Positions 8,111 through 16,899 of a stretch of DNA of 42,380 nucleotides are shown here, piece after piece. A program made the translations under genes and the position numbers. This DNA is from Bacteroidales bacterium (lineage in GTDB: Bacteria > Bacteroidota > Bacteroidia > Bacteroidales > Marinilabiliaceae). How positions within the stretch are numbered: position 1 is the stretch's first letter; the number at the start of each line of letters is the position of its first letter. The notes under the pieces are model-generated. The model worked only from the letters and a program-made list of their open reading frames with translations, did not search any database and had not been told where the DNA came from. Location: assembly GCA_024401365.1 (NCBI GenBank), contig JAKSLE010000021.1, forward strand, positions 1 to 42,380, in the 5' to 3' direction.

Positions 8111-9040
8111 ATGCTGAGACTAATCAGAATAGAGAATTTATTGTTCATAGTACTGTTTCAGTACCTCCTAAGGTACTTTATCATCCTACCAGTACTGGCC
8201 AGTTATGGCATAGACCCAGTGATGACCCACTGGCAATTCGCCGTATTGGTCACAGCTACAGTCTTAATGGCTGCTAGCGGCAATGTTATAAATGACTATT
8301 TTGATATCTATGTCGATCGCATCAACAGACCTAAAACAATTGTGCTCGACCGATTGTTTGAGCGTAAAATAGCTATACTTGTCCATGTACTACTGACTTT
8401 AGTTGCTATTTTCTTAGGCATGTACATAGCTTTCGCTACCCGTAGAGTGGTTTTTGTCCTCCTATTCCTAGGCATACCTATTGTTTTGTGGTTCTACTCC
8501 ACTCATTTCAAAAGACAGATGCTGATAGGAAATATCGTAGTAGCTACCCTTACGGGCATTATGGCATACCTCGTGGTGTCTGTCGAATTGTCGTTCCTCG
8601 ACCTTCAGGATATAAATAAGTCTAATTCCGAGGGCTGTATGCACGCTTGGTACTATTGCGTGGCTTATTCTTTCTTCGCATTCCTATGCAATCTCGCTAG
8701 GGAAATAATAAAGGATATCGAGGATATCGAGGGCGATAGTGAGTATGGCTGCAAAACATTGCCTATCATGCTTGGCGTAGGATATACAAAGGTTGTAATA
8801 TCTTTCCTCAATGCACTGACTATCATAATGCTGTGGTCTATATACTGCATATCCCCATCACTGCAGAGTCACCCCTATAGCGAATTGTACCTGGCTGTCG
8901 GATTGACTTTACCTATTATTGTAAACACCTTATTACTATATAAAGCCGAAAGCAAGGCCGAAATACACCGCTGTAGCTTGTTTTGCAAGTTTATCATGCT
9001 CATTGGCGTATTATCAACCCTCTATTTCTGGCTGATATAA
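8111..9040 (+). CDS. UbiA-family prenyltransferase, DGGGP-synthase-like
   Basis: 309 aa, about eight or nine membrane segments. The two Asp-rich prenyl-diphosphate sites are present: NVINDYFDIYVDRINRP and IIKDIEDIEGDSEYG. It resembles the Bacteroidetes proteins annotated as geranylgeranylglycerol-phosphate geranylgeranyltransferase rather than MenA, judging from its KdsC neighbour. It should transfer a prenyl chain onto a glycerol-phosphate or related acceptor in the inner membrane; the real substrate is not shown by the sequence. MutS2 begins eight bases after its stop. Confidence 0.8.
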   Translation: MLRLIRIENLLFIVLFQYLLRYFIILPVLASYGIDPVMTHWQFAVLVTATVLMAASGNVINDYFDIYVDRINRPKTIVLDRLFERKIAILVHVLLTLVAIFLGMYIAFATRRVVFVLLFLGIPIVLWFYSTHFKRQMLIGNIVVATLTGIMAYLVVSVELSFLDLQDINKSNSEGCMHAWYYCVAYSFFAFLCNLAREIIKDIEDIEGDSEYGCKTLPIMLGVGYTKVVISFLNALTIIMLWSIYCISPSLQSHPYSELYLAVGLTLPIIVNTLLLYKAESKAEIHRCSLFCKFIMLIGVLSTLYFWLI

Positions 9041-9048
9041 AAGAGAAA

Positions 9049-11595
9049 ATGCTTTATCCAGAGAATATTGAAGACAAACTACACTTCGGGACTATACGTG
9101 AGAGTATCCGATTAAGGTGTAAAAGCGGAATGGGCCGCGAAATGGTGACTAGCATGGAGATGCTGACCGACTACGAGCCTATAATGCAAAAACTACAAGA
9201 GGTCAACGAGATGTTGGCTCTCATATCTTCATCAGACAACGACCTCCTCCCTTCTGACGAGTTCAACGACCCAAGGGAGATGTTCAACCGCATACGTATC
9301 ATCGGCCTACACCTCGAGGAGGATGAACTGGCCGACCTTCACACTATCCTTTCCCTTATCCGTCAGACCGTATCTTTTTTCAACAGAAATCAGGTCGATT
9401 CTGTAGGAGAGGACAACTACCCTTACCCTACCCTAAGGTTGCTGACTGATGACATACAGACATTCCCTCTGCTCATTCAGACTATCGATAAGGTAGTCGA
9501 CAAGTATGGAAGAATAAAGGATAGTGCTTCACCGGAACTGGCACAGACTCGTCGCGACATAAGGGATAAGGAGAGCCAGATAACACGACGACTCAACCAA
9601 ATCCTCAAGCAGGCTCAAACCGATGGTATTGTAGAGGCAGACGCTTCTGTAAGCATTCGCGATGGCCGCGCCGTAATCCCTGTAGCCGCAGCTAACAAAC
9701 GCCGCCTCCAGGGTATAGTGATGGATGAATCGGCTTCTGGACGTACCTCATATATCGAGCCTGCCGAGATTGTCTCTATGAATAACGATCTCCGCGAACT
9801 GCAGTATGCCGAGCGCAGAGAAATCATAAGAATCCTCACTTCTCTTACCGATAATATCCGCCCTTACTCAGAAGATATCCTTGATGGAGTGGATATGCTG
9901 GCAAAAACCGACTTCATCCGTGGCAAGGCTATCTACGCACGAGATATCGATGCCGTCATGCCCGAAGTCGACAAGAAGGCTGGTACATATATTTATGGTG
10001 GTCGACACCCTCTTCTTCATGTACAATTGAAGGCTCAGGGTAAGAGCGTTGTACCTTTAGACATAGAACTTAAATGGCCAAACGCCCGCATAGCTATTAT
10101 TTCAGGACCTAATGCTGGTGGCAAGTCTGTCTGCCTGCAGACCGTGGGTATATTGCATTATATGCTCCAGTGTGGCTTGCTCGTTCCTGTCAAAGAGGGT
10201 TCTAAGATGGGTATATTCAAGGATATCCTCATCGATATGGGCGACGAACAGAGTATCGAGAACGACTTGTCTACTTATTCGTCCCACTTGACAAATATGA
10301 AAATGTTCGTCAAGGTGTGCTCTAAATCTTCTTTGATACTGATAGATGAGTTCGGAACAGGTACCGAACCAGCTATCGGCGGCGCTATTGCCGAGAGCGT
10401 ATTGGACGAACTGAACAAGATGAGGGCATGGGGTGTCATAACAACCCACTATACCAACCTTAAGCATTTTGCCGCACAAACCGACGGTTTGGTAAATGCA
10501 GCTATGCTATTCGATACCCATAAGATTGAACCTTTGTTCAAACTGAGAATGGGACAGCCTGGTAGCTCTTTCGCATTCGAAATAGCTCGCAAAATCGGAT
10601 TACCAGAGAGCATCCTCGAGTCCGCTAAAGAGAAAATCGGACAGGAGCACCTGGATTTCGATAAGCATCTCCGAGAGATTATCCGCGATAAAAATTACTA
10701 CGAGCAAAGACGAGAACAGATTCGCCAACGAGAAAAACGCGTCGAGGAACTGGAGGCTCAGTACGACCAAGGCTTGCAGAATATCAAGAAGGAACGTCGA
10801 GAAATCCTCGATAAAGCTAAGACCGAAGCTCAACAGCTACTCTCCGAAACTAATCGACGTATCGAAAATACTATCAGGGAAATCAAGGAGAGCCAAGCCG
10901 AAAAACAGAAAACGAAGGAGGCTCGCGAGGCCCTGAACGCTTTCGAACAGACCGTAGAGGAGTCCGATGCGGATAAAGAACGAGAAGCAAGCATCAATCG
11001 TAAAATAGAAAAAATCAAGCGCCAACAGGAGCAACGAGAAAAACGCAGAGCTCAACAGGGTAACACTCCAGAGGTAAGCACCGAAAAGAAAGCACCTGAA
11101 CTGGCTATCGAAGTGGGTGCCATGGTGCAGATCGATGGCAAGGCAGACCGCATCGGCGAAATCCTCAAAATAAACAAAAATGAGGCTCTCGTCGCCATGG
11201 GCGGAATGCAGAGTAACATCAAACTTAGCCGCCTCAAGGCTATCAGTAAGTCTGCCGCCAAAAAGAGCGCCGGGTCTGCTTCAGCTAATATGGCTCTGGC
11301 TCGCACTTACTCTAATGTCATGGAGGCTGTTCGCGAGAAAAAACTCAACTTCAAGCCCGATATCGATGTCAGAGGTATGCGTACCGACGAGGCTATCGAA
11401 CAGGTGGCTGGATTCATCGATGAGGCAATAATATGCGAACAGAGCCAAGTCAGAATCCTCCACGGCAAGGGTAATGGCATCCTTCGCCAACAGCTGCGTA
11501 TATTCTTGCGCTCTATCGATGGCGTGCAACATATCGCTGATGAGGATATCCGACTGGGCGGTGCCGGCATAACTGTCGTAACGCTTAATTCTTGA
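9049..11595 (+). CDS. mutS2: Endonuclease MutS2 / RqcU
   Basis: 848 aa. The order is MutS core/lever region (about 1-330), ABC-type ATPase with Walker A SGPNAGGKS (about 352) and Walker B LILIDEFGTGTEP, a long charged coiled coil (about 530-690), and a C-terminal Smr domain (DVRGMR near 772, then ILHGKGNGILR). The usual Smr LDxR motif reads IDVR. MutS2 lacks the mismatch-binding domain; in other bacteria it suppresses recombination or splits collided ribosomes. I chose ATG 9049; the frame extends upstream to 8983, but that stretch lies inside the prenyltransferase gene. Confidence 0.95.
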   Translation: MLYPENIEDKLHFGTIRESIRLRCKSGMGREMVTSMEMLTDYEPIMQKLQEVNEMLALISSSDNDLLPSDEFNDPREMFNRIRIIGLHLEEDELADLHTILSLIRQTVSFFNRNQVDSVGEDNYPYPTLRLLTDDIQTFPLLIQTIDKVVDKYGRIKDSASPELAQTRRDIRDKESQITRRLNQILKQAQTDGIVEADASVSIRDGRAVIPVAAANKRRLQGIVMDESASGRTSYIEPAEIVSMNNDLRELQYAERREIIRILTSLTDNIRPYSEDILDGVDMLAKTDFIRGKAIYARDIDAVMPEVDKKAGTYIYGGRHPLLHVQLKAQGKSVVPLDIELKWPNARIAIISGPNAGGKSVCLQTVGILHYMLQCGLLVPVKEGSKMGIFKDILIDMGDEQSIENDLSTYSSHLTNMKMFVKVCSKSSLILIDEFGTGTEPAIGGAIAESVLDELNKMRAWGVITTHYTNLKHFAAQTDGLVNAAMLFDTHKIEPLFKLRMGQPGSSFAFEIARKIGLPESILESAKEKIGQEHLDFDKHLREIIRDKNYYEQRREQIRQREKRVEELEAQYDQGLQNIKKERREILDKAKTEAQQLLSETNRRIENTIREIKESQAEKQKTKEAREALNAFEQTVEESDADKEREASINRKIEKIKRQQEQREKRRAQQGNTPEVSTEKKAPELAIEVGAMVQIDGKADRIGEILKINKNEALVAMGGMQSNIKLSRLKAISKSAAKKSAGSASANMALARTYSNVMEAVREKKLNFKPDIDVRGMRTDEAIEQVAGFIDEAIICEQSQVRILHGKGNGILRQQLRIFLRSIDGVQHIADEDIRLGGAGITVVTLNS

Positions 11596-11622
11596 TAACT
11601 GAACAACAATTATATACCTAAT

Positions 11623-13611
11623 ATGAAACGACTTTTATTTGTTGCTCTGATGCTGAGCGCAACTTCTGCTATGGCTCAGCTGACCGTAGAGAACACTACA
11701 GCTGGCACAAAAGAGTATAGAGAAATATACCCTCGTGGCATATATACTACTTTTTGTAAACAGACTGGCGACGTACTTGCATACGATAATGAGAGTAAGG
11801 ATTACTACGTTGCAGCGTCTACCGACAAAAAAAGAATCGGTAAGCGCTCATCAATAGACGAAGTAAACAAAAACGAGGAACTGCCCTACTCCGCATACCA
11901 CCAGGGTGATTCTCTCCTAGTAAAGGCTCCCGCTACAAATGGCATCGCAGTGTTGATCAACGATACTATAGCTGATGGCCTCGTTTTCGGTAAGTCTGTC
12001 CACCGCAATGAGTTCGGTATCATGGATGGTCGCTTCTGGAATCACAACGGCTCTCTCCTCGCCTTCTATCGCATGGACGAACGTATGGTCGCCCAATACC
12101 CACTGGTCGATATACCAGAGGTAAATAATGGTATAGCTACCGCTCATCCCGACCGCTACCCTATGGCCGGAAGCACTAGCCATAAGGTCAAAATAGGAAT
12201 CTTCGATACTAATACCCAGAAAATCATCTATCTCGATACCGAGGGATACGACGAAAACAGATACCTTACCAACATTAGTTGGTCTACCGACAACAAGTCA
12301 ATATGCGTAGCCGAGATCAATCGCGAACAGAACCACATGTGGTTCAATATTTACGATGCTACAACGGGTAAAAAAATCAAGACTTTGTTCGAGGAGGAGA
12401 GCAATTCTTGGGTTGAACCTTGTACTGCCGCTAAGTTTATCGATGATAACACAATGTTGTGGCTCTCCGAACGTGACGGATACCTACATATATATAGGTA
12501 TAACATCTCTAATGGCTCTTGCACTCAGTTGACTCATGGCAATTGGGTCGTAACTGAACTCTTGGGATATGATGCCAAGACCAAAAACGTAATCTTTCAG
12601 GCAAACAAGGAGAGCTACCTGTGCCGTGACATCTATTCTGTAAACATCAGCGGCAAGAAGGAGCCTGTCCGTCTCACCCAGGGCGAGGGTGTTCACAATG
12701 GCGATTATAGCGACAATAGCCGTTTCTTGGTAGACCGCTGCTCTGCTTTGATGCCAGCTATGACCACAAGTATCATAGACATTACAACTGGCAAGGTTGT
12801 TAAGGAATTGAATAGAATCGAGAAGCCTTGGGGTGATACAGCCCTTCCTGAAATGGAGTTCGTCAACCTCAAGACTGCCGATGGTAAACATGATATCACA
12901 GGCCGTATGATCTTGCCTCTTAATTTCGACCCGTCTAAGAAATATCCCGTACTGGTCTATCTCTATGGCGGCTCTCATGCCCACATGGTCGATAAGAGTT
13001 GGATAGGCGGAGCGTCTGCTTGGATGCTTTACTTCGCCCAGGAGGGATACATCGTTTGGTCTCTCGATAACCGAGGTAGCGAAAACCGCGGCGTGGAGTT
13101 CGAACATGCCACTCACCGACAACTGGGTACTTGCGAGAGCGCCGACCAGATGGAGGGCGTCAAATACCTCCTCTCACTGCCTTATGTCGACAAGGATAGA
13201 ATGGCTATCCACGGATGGAGCTTCGGCGGATTCATGACTCTCACTATGCTGACCCGATACCCCGATGTCTTCAAAGTGGGTATAGCTGGCGGCCCTGTGT
13301 GCGACTGGAGCCTGTACGAGGTTATGTACGGCGAGAGATATATGGATACCCCACAAGAAAACCCCGAGGGATACGCATTCAACAATATCTCTAATAATAT
13401 CGAAAAACTGAAGGCTAAATTGCTCCTCATCCACGGATACCAAGACGCAACAGTAGTCCCCCAAAACGTACTCGGCCTCATCAAAACGGCTGTCGATAAA
13501 GATATAATGATCGATATGGCTTTCTATACCGGCCACGCTCATAACGTAACCGGCCCAGACAGAGCTCATTTGATCAAGAGAATCAAGAGATATCTCGATG
13601 ATAATCTCTAA
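11623..13611 (+). CDS. Secreted S9 dipeptidyl-peptidase IV-like protease
   Basis: 662 aa. A signal peptide (LLFVALMLSATSAMAQ) leads to an eight-bladed beta-propeller region (to about 390) and an alpha/beta-hydrolase domain. The catalytic triad is visible: Ser533 in HGWSFGG, Asp608 in HGYQDATV and His640 in GHAHNV. It cleaves dipeptides, typically after Pro or Ala, from peptide N-termini in the periplasm. It is a little shorter than typical Bacteroidetes DPP-IV (about 720 aa), with the difference in the propeller. It starts 27 bp after mutS2. Confidence 0.92.
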   Translation: MKRLLFVALMLSATSAMAQLTVENTTAGTKEYREIYPRGIYTTFCKQTGDVLAYDNESKDYYVAASTDKKRIGKRSSIDEVNKNEELPYSAYHQGDSLLVKAPATNGIAVLINDTIADGLVFGKSVHRNEFGIMDGRFWNHNGSLLAFYRMDERMVAQYPLVDIPEVNNGIATAHPDRYPMAGSTSHKVKIGIFDTNTQKIIYLDTEGYDENRYLTNISWSTDNKSICVAEINREQNHMWFNIYDATTGKKIKTLFEEESNSWVEPCTAAKFIDDNTMLWLSERDGYLHIYRYNISNGSCTQLTHGNWVVTELLGYDAKTKNVIFQANKESYLCRDIYSVNISGKKEPVRLTQGEGVHNGDYSDNSRFLVDRCSALMPAMTTSIIDITTGKVVKELNRIEKPWGDTALPEMEFVNLKTADGKHDITGRMILPLNFDPSKKYPVLVYLYGGSHAHMVDKSWIGGASAWMLYFAQEGYIVWSLDNRGSENRGVEFEHATHRQLGTCESADQMEGVKYLLSLPYVDKDRMAIHGWSFGGFMTLTMLTRYPDVFKVGIAGGPVCDWSLYEVMYGERYMDTPQENPEGYAFNNISNNIEKLKAKLLLIHGYQDATVVPQNVLGLIKTAVDKDIMIDMAFYTGHAHNVTGPDRAHLIKRIKRYLDDNL

Positions 13612-13656
13612 AGAACGTTAAAGGGCAATGTTTTGTCTTATTTTTTAATAGCTACT

Positions 13657-13688
13657 CTTGCAAAAGAAAAAAATAATTACGAACTTTG
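13657..13688 (+). promoter_or_regulatory. Promoter of the L28-L33 cluster
   Basis: CTTG, 20 bp of A-rich spacer, then GAACTTTG (13681-13688) gives a near-consensus Bacteroides promoter. The predicted start near 13695 leaves a leader of about 30 nt before rpmB. Confidence 0.6.
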
Positions 13689-13725
13689 CGCCGTGTTTTG
13701 AAAAGTATCCGTAAAGGAAAAGAAA

Positions 13726-13968
13726 ATGTCTAAGATTTGTCAAATAACAGGCATCTCGTATCAGTCGGGAAACAATGTTTCTCACTCAAAGCGTCGTGTC
13801 AGAAGAAGATTTGAACCAAATCTCTTCGTAAAGAAGTTTTACATCCCTGAGCAGGATGCATGGGTGACTCTCAAGGTCTCTTGCGCTGGTCTTCGTCTTA
13901 TCAACAAGATCGGCATCCATGCTGCACTTAAGCGTGCCGCTGCTAATGGTATTATCGCTAACTATTAA
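13726..13968 (+). CDS. rpmB: 50S ribosomal protein L28
   Basis: 80 aa, basic. It begins MSKICQITG and contains [19 protein letters not shown], the conserved L28 signature. A structural protein of the large ribosomal subunit. A purine-rich AAAGGAAAAG lies before the start. It is followed by rpmG and a DUF4295 gene, the normal Bacteroidales order. Confidence 0.97.
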   Translation: MSKICQITGISYQSGNNVSHSKRRVRRRFEPNLFVKKFYIPEQDAWVTLKVSCAGLRLINKIGIHAALKRAAANGIIANY

Positions 13969-13973
13969 TCCAG

Positions 13974-13979
13974 AGGAGG
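13974..13979 (+). promoter_or_regulatory. Strong Shine-Dalgarno of rpmG
   Basis: AGGAGG lies 8 nt before the rpmG start. Full-length Shine-Dalgarno sites are uncommon in Bacteroidetes, where most genes here have none. Confidence 0.6.
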
Positions 13980-13987
13980 CTTAAAAG

Positions 13988-14176
13988 ATGGCAAAGAAAG
14001 CAAAAGGCAATCGTGTTCAGGTAGTACTTGAGTGCACTGAGCAGAAAGAGAGCGGCGTTCCAGGAATGTCACGTTACATTACTGTAAAGAACCGTAAGAA
14101 CAGCCCAGATCGTTTGGAGCGTCGTAAGTATAACCCTTTCTTGAAGCGTGTAACACTTCACAGAGAGATTAAATAA
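13988..14176 (+). CDS. rpmG: 50S ribosomal protein L33
   Basis: 62 aa, basic. [13 protein letters not shown] and [22 protein letters not shown] are the L33 signature. The zinc-binding CxxC pairs seen in some L33 forms are absent (C- type). Encoded 19 bp after rpmB and 8 bp before the DUF4295 gene. Confidence 0.97.
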   Translation: MAKKAKGNRVQVVLECTEQKESGVPGMSRYITVKNRKNSPDRLERRKYNPFLKRVTLHREIK

Positions 14177-14184
14177 TTTGACCT

Positions 14185-14340
14185 ATGGCTAAGAAAGCAG
14201 TTGCTACATTGCAAAAAGGTGACGGCAAAGGTCACGTTAAGTGCATCAAGATGGTGAAGTCTCCTAAGACAGGTGCTTATGTATTCGAGGAGGAGATGGT
14301 AACTACAGAGGAGGTTAAGGATTTCTTCGCTAAGAAGTAA
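14185..14340 (+). CDS. DUF4295 small basic protein
   Basis: 51 aa, reading MAKKAVATLQKG then KCIKMVKSPKTGAYVFEE and ending FFAKK. This is the conserved Bacteroidetes DUF4295 protein that follows L33; its position and charge suggest a lineage-specific ribosome-associated protein, which is not proven. The terminator follows after 25 bp. In many relatives ftsY comes next; here it is replaced by a GNAT gene on the opposite strand. Confidence 0.92.
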   Translation: MAKKAVATLQKGDGKGHVKCIKMVKSPKTGAYVFEEEMVTTEEVKDFFAKK

Positions 14341-14365
14341 TTTCTCCTTTAGCACATTAAGTTAT

Positions 14366-14403
14366 AACACTCGTTGAGCAATAGTTCAACGAGTGTTTTT
14401 TAT
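14366..14403 (+). terminator. Terminator of the ribosomal protein cluster
   Basis: AACACTCGTTGA (14366-14377) and TCAACGAGTGTT (14386-14397) form a perfect 12-bp stem with an 8-nt loop followed by a T-run. Ends the rpmB-rpmG-DUF4295 transcript, convergent with the GNAT gene. Confidence 0.93.
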
Positions 14404-14413
14404 TTCCCCTACC

Positions 14414-14962
14414 TCAAATATCGTCTACATCAGCAAATACGGGCTGCCACTCTTTAAACATCGGCTCGTCATACATCTTCCTGAAATCACCTTCCCTGAA
14501 TGGCGCCTTCGTACACATTATCTCAAACGTACTGCCAAAATACGTCATACATCTGCCCGTGTGAGAAAAACCATATCGCTCATAGAACCTCGTTCGCATA
14601 AGCCGCTCTTCATAATTGCCTGCACCCTCCTTCAATGGCCCCATATCAAGCACAAGCTGACAGTCAGGATACATAGATATAAGCTTCTCCAACGCCTTGC
14701 CCCCTATACCCCTATTCCTATACTTCTCGTCAACAGCAAAGAACCAGAAGTATACAATCCTATTCTCTAGCCTGGTCATAATATTGAGCAACCCCACAAG
14801 CACCTCTTCTTCATATATCCCATAGATATCTACCGAATATTCTTCAAGCATATCATAATACTTGTCACTCTCTATGCGCTCACTATCAGGAAAAGATCTC
14901 TCATATATATCCAACAGCTTGCCAGCATCTTTATGGCTCCTGTCTATCTTCAGCATTTCCAT
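14414..14962 (-). CDS. GNAT-family N-acetyltransferase
   Basis: About 182 aa. The acetyl-CoA-binding motif is seen as FFAVDEKYRNRGIGGKALEKL, followed by the later motif-B region (MRTRFYERYGF). It transfers an acetyl group from acetyl-CoA to an unknown amine in the cytoplasm. The longer frame begins with TTG inside the upstream MBL gene, so ATG 14962 (preceded by AAGGAACGAG) or 14956 is preferred. It follows the MBL-fold gene by 20 bp on the same strand, so the two are probably co-transcribed. Confidence 0.82.
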   Translation of the reverse strand: MEMLKIDRSHKDAGKLLDIYERSFPDSERIESDKYYDMLEEYSVDIYGIYEEEVLVGLLNIMTRLENRIVYFWFFAVDEKYRNRGIGGKALEKLISMYPDCQLVLDMGPLKEGAGNYEERLMRTRFYERYGFSHTGRCMTYFGSTFEIMCTKAPFREGDFRKMYDEPMFKEWQPVFADVDDI

Positions 14963-14982
14963 ATCTCGTTCCTTGTTTATGT

Positions 14983-15735
14983 TCAACACTCTATACTCGC
15001 CCCGTCTCTCTCTATGCACCAATATTCAATACCTTTGGCCGCACACTCGTCTTTCACCCTCCACGAACTCTCAAACCCACTCATCACAAAGTGCATCGGC
15101 ACAAATAGCCCTACCTTGAACTTATCAATAAACTGACGGGCACCTAACGTATACCCATTGCCAATCCTGCCGTCTACAGGAAACATCGCAATGTCAAACT
15201 TGTCCGTCAACTTGCCTATATCTTTTAGCTCTCCCAAAAAGCGCTTTTCTTCTTTCAACGGATCTATCTCACAGTATTCATCACTGATTATCATCGGGGG
15301 CACATTGTCTCTGTCATAGAGAAACTTCGCATACCAGTTGTTCAAATCGCCTGCATGAAATATCTTCTTCCCTCCTACCTCAATAATCCAACTGACACCA
15401 CTGTCATTACTGCCCGTTGCCGTGACTTTTATATGCTCATCTTGCCACATAGCCCCCTTGCCCATCCATACGTCTGCCTCTTCTTGCTTCGCTCTCTTGC
15501 GTCTCAATATATCCTTGGATAGTATATAGGTAATATCTTTTTTCTTTTCTCTCCACGAAAAGATAGCGCGACTGAAGTGGTCTTCATGAAAATGACTGGA
15601 GAATACATAGACGGGCTTCGACTTCCCTAGCACGGGAAGAACAACATTCGCCGGATCCATCCAATAATCAAATATCAGTATACACTCTTCCGACTCTAGC
15701 ACAAAACCGCTATGAAAAATATATGTCAATGTCAT
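14983..15735 (-). CDS. MBL-fold metallohydrolase
   Basis: About 250 aa. It starts MTLTYIFHSGF, a common start in a family of small cytoplasmic MBL proteins, and has the metal motif SSHFHEDHF and later FHAGDLNNWY (Asp/His ligand region). The substrate is unknown; distant relatives include UlaG-like lactonases. The promoter box at 15764-15757 sets the start at or after 15744; ATGs at 15744, 15741 and 15735 are possible. A gap and a terminator separate it from the AstE-like operon upstream, so it is a separate unit that merely lies nearby. Confidence 0.82.
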   Translation of the reverse strand: MTLTYIFHSGFVLESEECILIFDYWMDPANVVLPVLGKSKPVYVFSSHFHEDHFSRAIFSWREKKKDITYILSKDILRRKRAKQEEADVWMGKGAMWQDEHIKVTATGSNDSGVSWIIEVGGKKIFHAGDLNNWYAKFLYDRDNVPPMIISDEYCEIDPLKEEKRFLGELKDIGKLTDKFDIAMFPVDGRIGNGYTLGARQFIDKFKVGLFVPMHFVMSGFESSWRVKDECAAKGIEYWCIERDGASIEC

Positions 15736-15756
15736 ACCCATCATATATTCGCTATG

Positions 15757-15764
15757 CAAATATA
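15757..15764 (-). promoter_or_regulatory. -7 promoter box of the MBL-GNAT pair
   Basis: TATATTTG followed by CAT on the - strand. The predicted start near 15750 leaves a very short leader. No clear TTTG at -33. Confidence 0.5.
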
Positions 15765-15824
15765 ATCACAATTACCAGCATACACCACGACATCGCCAAT
15801 AAACATCTTTATCGTGTAAAATTA

Positions 15825-15871
15825 AAAAAACTGCGAGCAAACACTACCCTCGCTTATATCAGACTTATATC
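15825..15871 (+). repeat. Dispersed intergenic element, copy A
   Basis: AAAAAACTGCGAGCAA (15825-15840), then 12 bp, then CTTATATCAGA CTTATATC with two CTTATAT words exactly 11 bp apart (15853 and 15864). The same layout, with the same 22-bp distance from CTGC to the first CTTATAT, recurs at 27574-27613. It lies between the operon terminator at 15890 and the MBL promoter. Confidence 0.6.
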
Positions 15872-15885
15872 TCACACTGCAAAAA

Positions 15886-15916
15886 CAAAAGGGCTAGCCT
15901 ATCTCAGACTAGCCCT
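15886..15916 (-). terminator. Terminator of the ATP-grasp/AstE operon
   Basis: AGGGCTAG (15890-15897) and CTAGCCCT (15909-15916) form a perfect 8-bp stem with an 11-nt loop. On the - strand it is followed by TTTTGTTTTTG, so it ends the leftward operon 48 bp after its last stop codon. Confidence 0.85.
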
Positions 15917-15964
15917 CCGTGCGTTAATTGTTAGAGTAACCGTTGTGTGATTTTTGCAAAAACG

Positions 15965-16897
15965 CTATTCTATATATTCTACTATCTGGAAAATCCTGGA
16001 GTGCTGGTGAATCAGCGGAGTGTGATGCGCAAAAAATACCGTTCCCGTTACTGGCGAATAGATGGAGTCCAACGTCTCTCCCATATATGGCGAGAGTACT
16101 TCTGCCAATAAATCGCCTTTCTTCACGTTTTGCGCTATATCACATCTCGGATATAGTATGCCTGATTGTCTCGAAACTACTGTGCTCAACTTATCGTTCT
16201 TCAACCTGAATGGTACCATTCCTCCATGCATAGGCTTGTCTATTATCCCCTTGGCATGCAGAAACCTCAATATTCCTGTCCACGTCTGCTTCGCTAAATC
16301 TTTATTGATGACATCGGTCGAACCTCCATATACACTGAACGCCTTCGTCTCAAATATCTGCCAGTTGTAGTTCAACAACGTCGTATCATAAGGCCTTGGC
16401 TCATATTCATATACGAATGGCAAACCAAAACTCTCGGCACTCTCAATGTCTTGATAGCCGGTATCCATAACCCTCACGTGTGGCACAAAGTTTCCATTCA
16501 AATAGTAACTAGATAGCTGTATGCCATACTCGTATCCCTTAACGGTCTCAAAAAGAGCTGCAGCAATACGCTGCGTAGTCTCTCCCTGATCATACCCAGG
16601 AAACATACGGTTGATGTCCGTATTGTCCATCGCCCAGAATCGCTTATGTATATTCAGCGAATATGGATTGACCGTAGGTATTACAAGTATTCCTACATTG
16701 GGATTTATCTTTCCTTCACCTTCTAACGCTATGAGATTCTTCACCAACTGCGAACATATAAATAGCTGCTGCACCTCATTGCCTCGCATAGCACCAACAA
16801 TTGCCACAGTTTTATCTCCATTACCGAAATAAAAACCTGGTATGCGATAGTCATCTCTAAAAGGTGATTTCATCGTAAAAATATCACATTGTTTCAT
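15965..16897 (-). CDS. AstE/AspA-like protein lacking catalytic residues
   Basis: 310 aa, succinylglutamate desuccinylase/aspartoacylase fold (M14-like). Against its intact neighbour the zinc His38 is Arg (GAMRGNE), Glu41 is kept, the second zinc His is Gln127 (YGIQLSS) and the catalytic Glu is Tyr190 (FSVYGGS). The substrate-binding stretch DINRMFPG near 94-101 and the C-terminal beta domain with the turn KKGDLLAEVLSP remain. It is therefore probably not a zinc hydrolase and may regulate or scaffold the active copy, or bind the product. It is the last gene of a five-gene operon, two bases after the upstream stop. An alternative ATG is at 16873. Confidence 0.82.
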   Translation of the reverse strand: MKQCDIFTMKSPFRDDYRIPGFYFGNGDKTVAIVGAMRGNEVQQLFICSQLVKNLIALEGEGKINPNVGILVIPTVNPYSLNIHKRFWAMDNTDINRMFPGYDQGETTQRIAAALFETVKGYEYGIQLSSYYLNGNFVPHVRVMDTGYQDIESAESFGLPFVYEYEPRPYDTTLLNYNWQIFETKAFSVYGGSTDVINKDLAKQTWTGILRFLHAKGIIDKPMHGGMVPFRLKNDKLSTVVSRQSGILYPRCDIAQNVKKGDLLAEVLSPYMGETLDSIYSPVTGTVFFAHHTPLIHQHSRIFQIVEYIE

Positions 16898-16899
16898 TT

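Noticed and set aside
8983-9048. Extended N-terminus of MutS2
   Set aside because: The extension overlaps the end of the prenyltransferase gene, and MLYPEN matches a typical start.
14414-15735. The MBL-fold and GNAT genes considered part of the ATP-grasp operon
   Set aside because: A terminator at 15890-15916 and a separate promoter box at 15757-15764 divide them. A functional link remains possible but is not supported.
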